Below are positions 63,098-64,000 of a DNA stretch of 64,000 nt, piece by piece. This stretch comes from Acidisoma silvae (GTDB taxonomy: Bacteria > Pseudomonadota > Alphaproteobacteria > Acetobacterales > Acetobacteraceae). Every line of letters begins with the position of its first letter. Within the stretch, counting starts at the first letter, position 1. The notes beneath the pieces were generated by a model. That model ran no database searches. It was not told where the DNA came from and worked only from the letters and a program-made list of their open reading frames with translations. Position numbers and translations under genes: made by a program. The DNA lies in assembly GCF_020618775.1 (NCBI RefSeq), contig NZ_JAESVB010000001.1:868001-932000 (forward strand). Reading direction: 5' to 3'.

Positions 63098-63156
63098 ATT
63101 TTGTCCGCAATACGTGACAAAATATGGCATAGCTTGATAAGACGTGATATTGTCAC
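63098..63156. promoter_or_regulatory. Candidate hipBA operator/promoter region
   Basis: ATTTTGTC (63098-63105) and GACAAAAT (63116-63123) form a perfect inverted repeat. GTGACAA (63114-63120) and TTGTCAC (63150-63156) form a second. Both lie in the 66-base A/T-rich gap before the HipB-like gene and fit autorepression by an antitoxin dimer. TTGTCC...TATGGC (63101/63123) is a possible promoter. No ribosome site precedes the ATG at 63160. Confidence 0.45.
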
Positions 63157-63159
63157 GAA

Positions 63160-63501
63160 ATGACGACAAGACCCCGCTCCCGCAGAGATGGTCCGGGACG
63201 TCCGCTGCCTCCGCCAGACCCTGCGGTGCTGCGCCGGGCGCATCGGCTGACATCGGCGGTCGAACTCGGCGCGCTCCTGCGGGCAGAACGGGCGCTGCGC
63301 GCACTAACCCAGGCTGAAATGGCTGATCGCCTGGGCATGACACGTCAGATGCTGGTCGGCCTCGAAAATGGCGCCGAGGGTGTGGGCATCGGCACCGTGC
63401 TGCGCTTGCTGGCTGATCTGGGCGTGACCGTTCTCGCATTACCCGCCGGTGCCATGGCGGATCTGCCCGAGGCGCTCGGCCTGGACCGGAAAACTGAATG
63501 A
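63160..63501 (+). CDS. hipB: HipB-like XRE-family antitoxin
   Basis: A 113-residue protein with a basic, Pro-rich N-terminal tail (about 1-25) and an XRE helix-turn-helix at about residues 50-100: ALTQAEMADRLGMTRQMLVG then GIGTVLRLLADLGV. It overlaps a HipA-like toxin gene by ATGA, the standard hipBA layout. It should bind the inverted repeats upstream and neutralise HipA. The start lacks a ribosome site, so an alternative or leaderless start is possible. Confidence 0.82.
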   Translation: MTTRPRSRRDGPGRPLPPPDPAVLRRAHRLTSAVELGALLRAERALRALTQAEMADRLGMTRQMLVGLENGAEGVGIGTVLRLLADLGVTVLALPAGAMADLPEALGLDRKTE

Positions 63502-64000
63502 GCGACGCCGGACCGCCGGACGGCCCAAAACTGGCCGTTTGGATCGACGGCGCAGCCGGCCGCGTCGGTGCCTTGCTGCGCGAGGCCGGCGGCGCTTACG
63601 GCGTCGGATTCGTCTATGACGCCGATTATCTGAGATCGGGGCAGGCCTTGCCGCTGTCAGCCGCGCTGCCCTTGACCGGCGAACCGTATAGGGACGCCAA
63701 GGTACGGGCCTTTTTCGAGAACCTTCTGCCGGAAGGTGAGAGGCGGCGCGAGGAAGCTTCGGCCGCTCGGCTGGATCTGGCCGATGTGTTCGGACTGCTG
63801 GCGCGGTTGGGCCGGGAATGTCCTGGCGCCGTTTCAGTGCTGCCGTGGGACGCGCCACCCGTGAAGGGGCCTGGACGGCTGCCGGCCGATTACGACCCGG
63901 TTTCGACGGATCGGCTGGCCGATTTAGTGGCGGAGGCGGCTGCCGGACGGGTGCCTGCCGAGCGACTGCGCTTCAGCCTGGCGGGTGTGCAGCGCAAACT
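63498..64000 (+). CDS. hipA: HipA-like serine/threonine kinase toxin, N-terminal part (runs off window)
   Basis: The reading frame is open from ATG 63498 to the window edge, giving about 167 residues of a protein that is normally over 400. The HipA N-terminal domain is clear: LAVWIDGAAGRVG, PLSAALPLTGEPY, VRAFFENLLPEGERRR, LLARLGRECPGAVSV, and RFSLAGVQRK at the end. HipA kinases inactivate glutamyl-tRNA synthetase or related targets when free of HipB. The kinase catalytic residues lie beyond the window, so activity cannot be judged. Confidence 0.85.
   Translation, partial: MSDAGPPDGPKLAVWIDGAAGRVGALLREAGGAYGVGFVYDADYLRSGQALPLSAALPLTGEPYRDAKVRAFFENLLPEGERRREEASAARLDLADVFGLLARLGRECPGAVSVLPWDAPPVKGPGRLPADYDPVSTDRLADLVAEAAAGRVPAERLRFSLAGVQRK

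Overview
The window is a stretch of ordinary chromosome from a high-GC alphaproteobacterium. The evidence is gene order: glyA-nrdR-ribE-ribBX-ribH-nusB-thiL, and bamE facing yceD-rpmF-plsX-fabH-ihfA-merR. Other signs are a magnesium-type HemB, a rhizobial-type glycerol ABC transporter with a DUF2160 protein, and Tat-exported binding proteins. A Rhodospirillales or Acetobacteraceae-like host is a guess from gene order. No rRNA, tRNA, CRISPR array, prophage or insertion-sequence transposase was seen.

Layout. 1-6118: the tail of an unknown gene, then a six-gene glycerol-type ABC importer (glpVPQUST), followed by malic enzyme (6240-8528). 8.6-23.4 kb is a patchwork of short transcription units: a flavin monooxygenase, a GAF-GGDEF cyclase, an FKBP, a hybrid histidine kinase, an aldo/keto reductase, an aminotransferase divergent from an M20 amidohydrolase, a GNAT/YciI-like pair next to a frameshifted GlxA-type regulator, EcsC, an SDR and an aldose-epimerase-like protein. 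23.7-28.2 kb: puuA-puuB for putrescine, then a DUF3311/sodium-solute symporter pair. 28.2-32.1 kb: a SYLF lipoprotein, a histidine phosphatase, an ABC-2 exporter and a protein-phosphatase-like enzyme. 32.3-37.8 kb: a complete nucleoside (BMP-type) uptake operon ending in a nucleoside hydrolase. 37.9-42 kb: GGDEF-EAL, RadC and HemB.

42.2-54.5 kb is the conserved core: serine/glycine, NrdR, riboflavin, NusB and ThiL, then BamE opposite YceD, L32, PlsX, FabH, IHF-alpha, a MerR regulator and a Pit phosphate transporter. 54.6-63.1 kb holds ribokinase, Bcp peroxiredoxin and GlnE on the minus strand, and a large AsmA/YhdP-like protein and uracil phosphoribosyltransferase on the plus strand. A hipBA module starts at 63160 and runs off the right edge.

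How genes work together. BMP importer, nucleoside hydrolase, ribokinase and Upp form a plausible path for imported pyrimidine nucleosides: base to UMP and ribose to ribose-5-phosphate. The riboflavin cluster lacks ribD, and its RibBA homologue has lost the GTP cyclohydrolase II zinc ligands, so flavin synthesis must depend on genes elsewhere.

The most unusual non-coding signal is a family of GC-rich palindromic elements in at least seven intergenic gaps. Several have AGCGTTTCA-type terminal arms, and their ends supply the stop codons of the adjoining genes. The other notable points are complementary degenerate ATP sites in the glycerol transporter ATPases, the RibBX-type enzyme and the single-base frameshift in the GlxA-type regulator.
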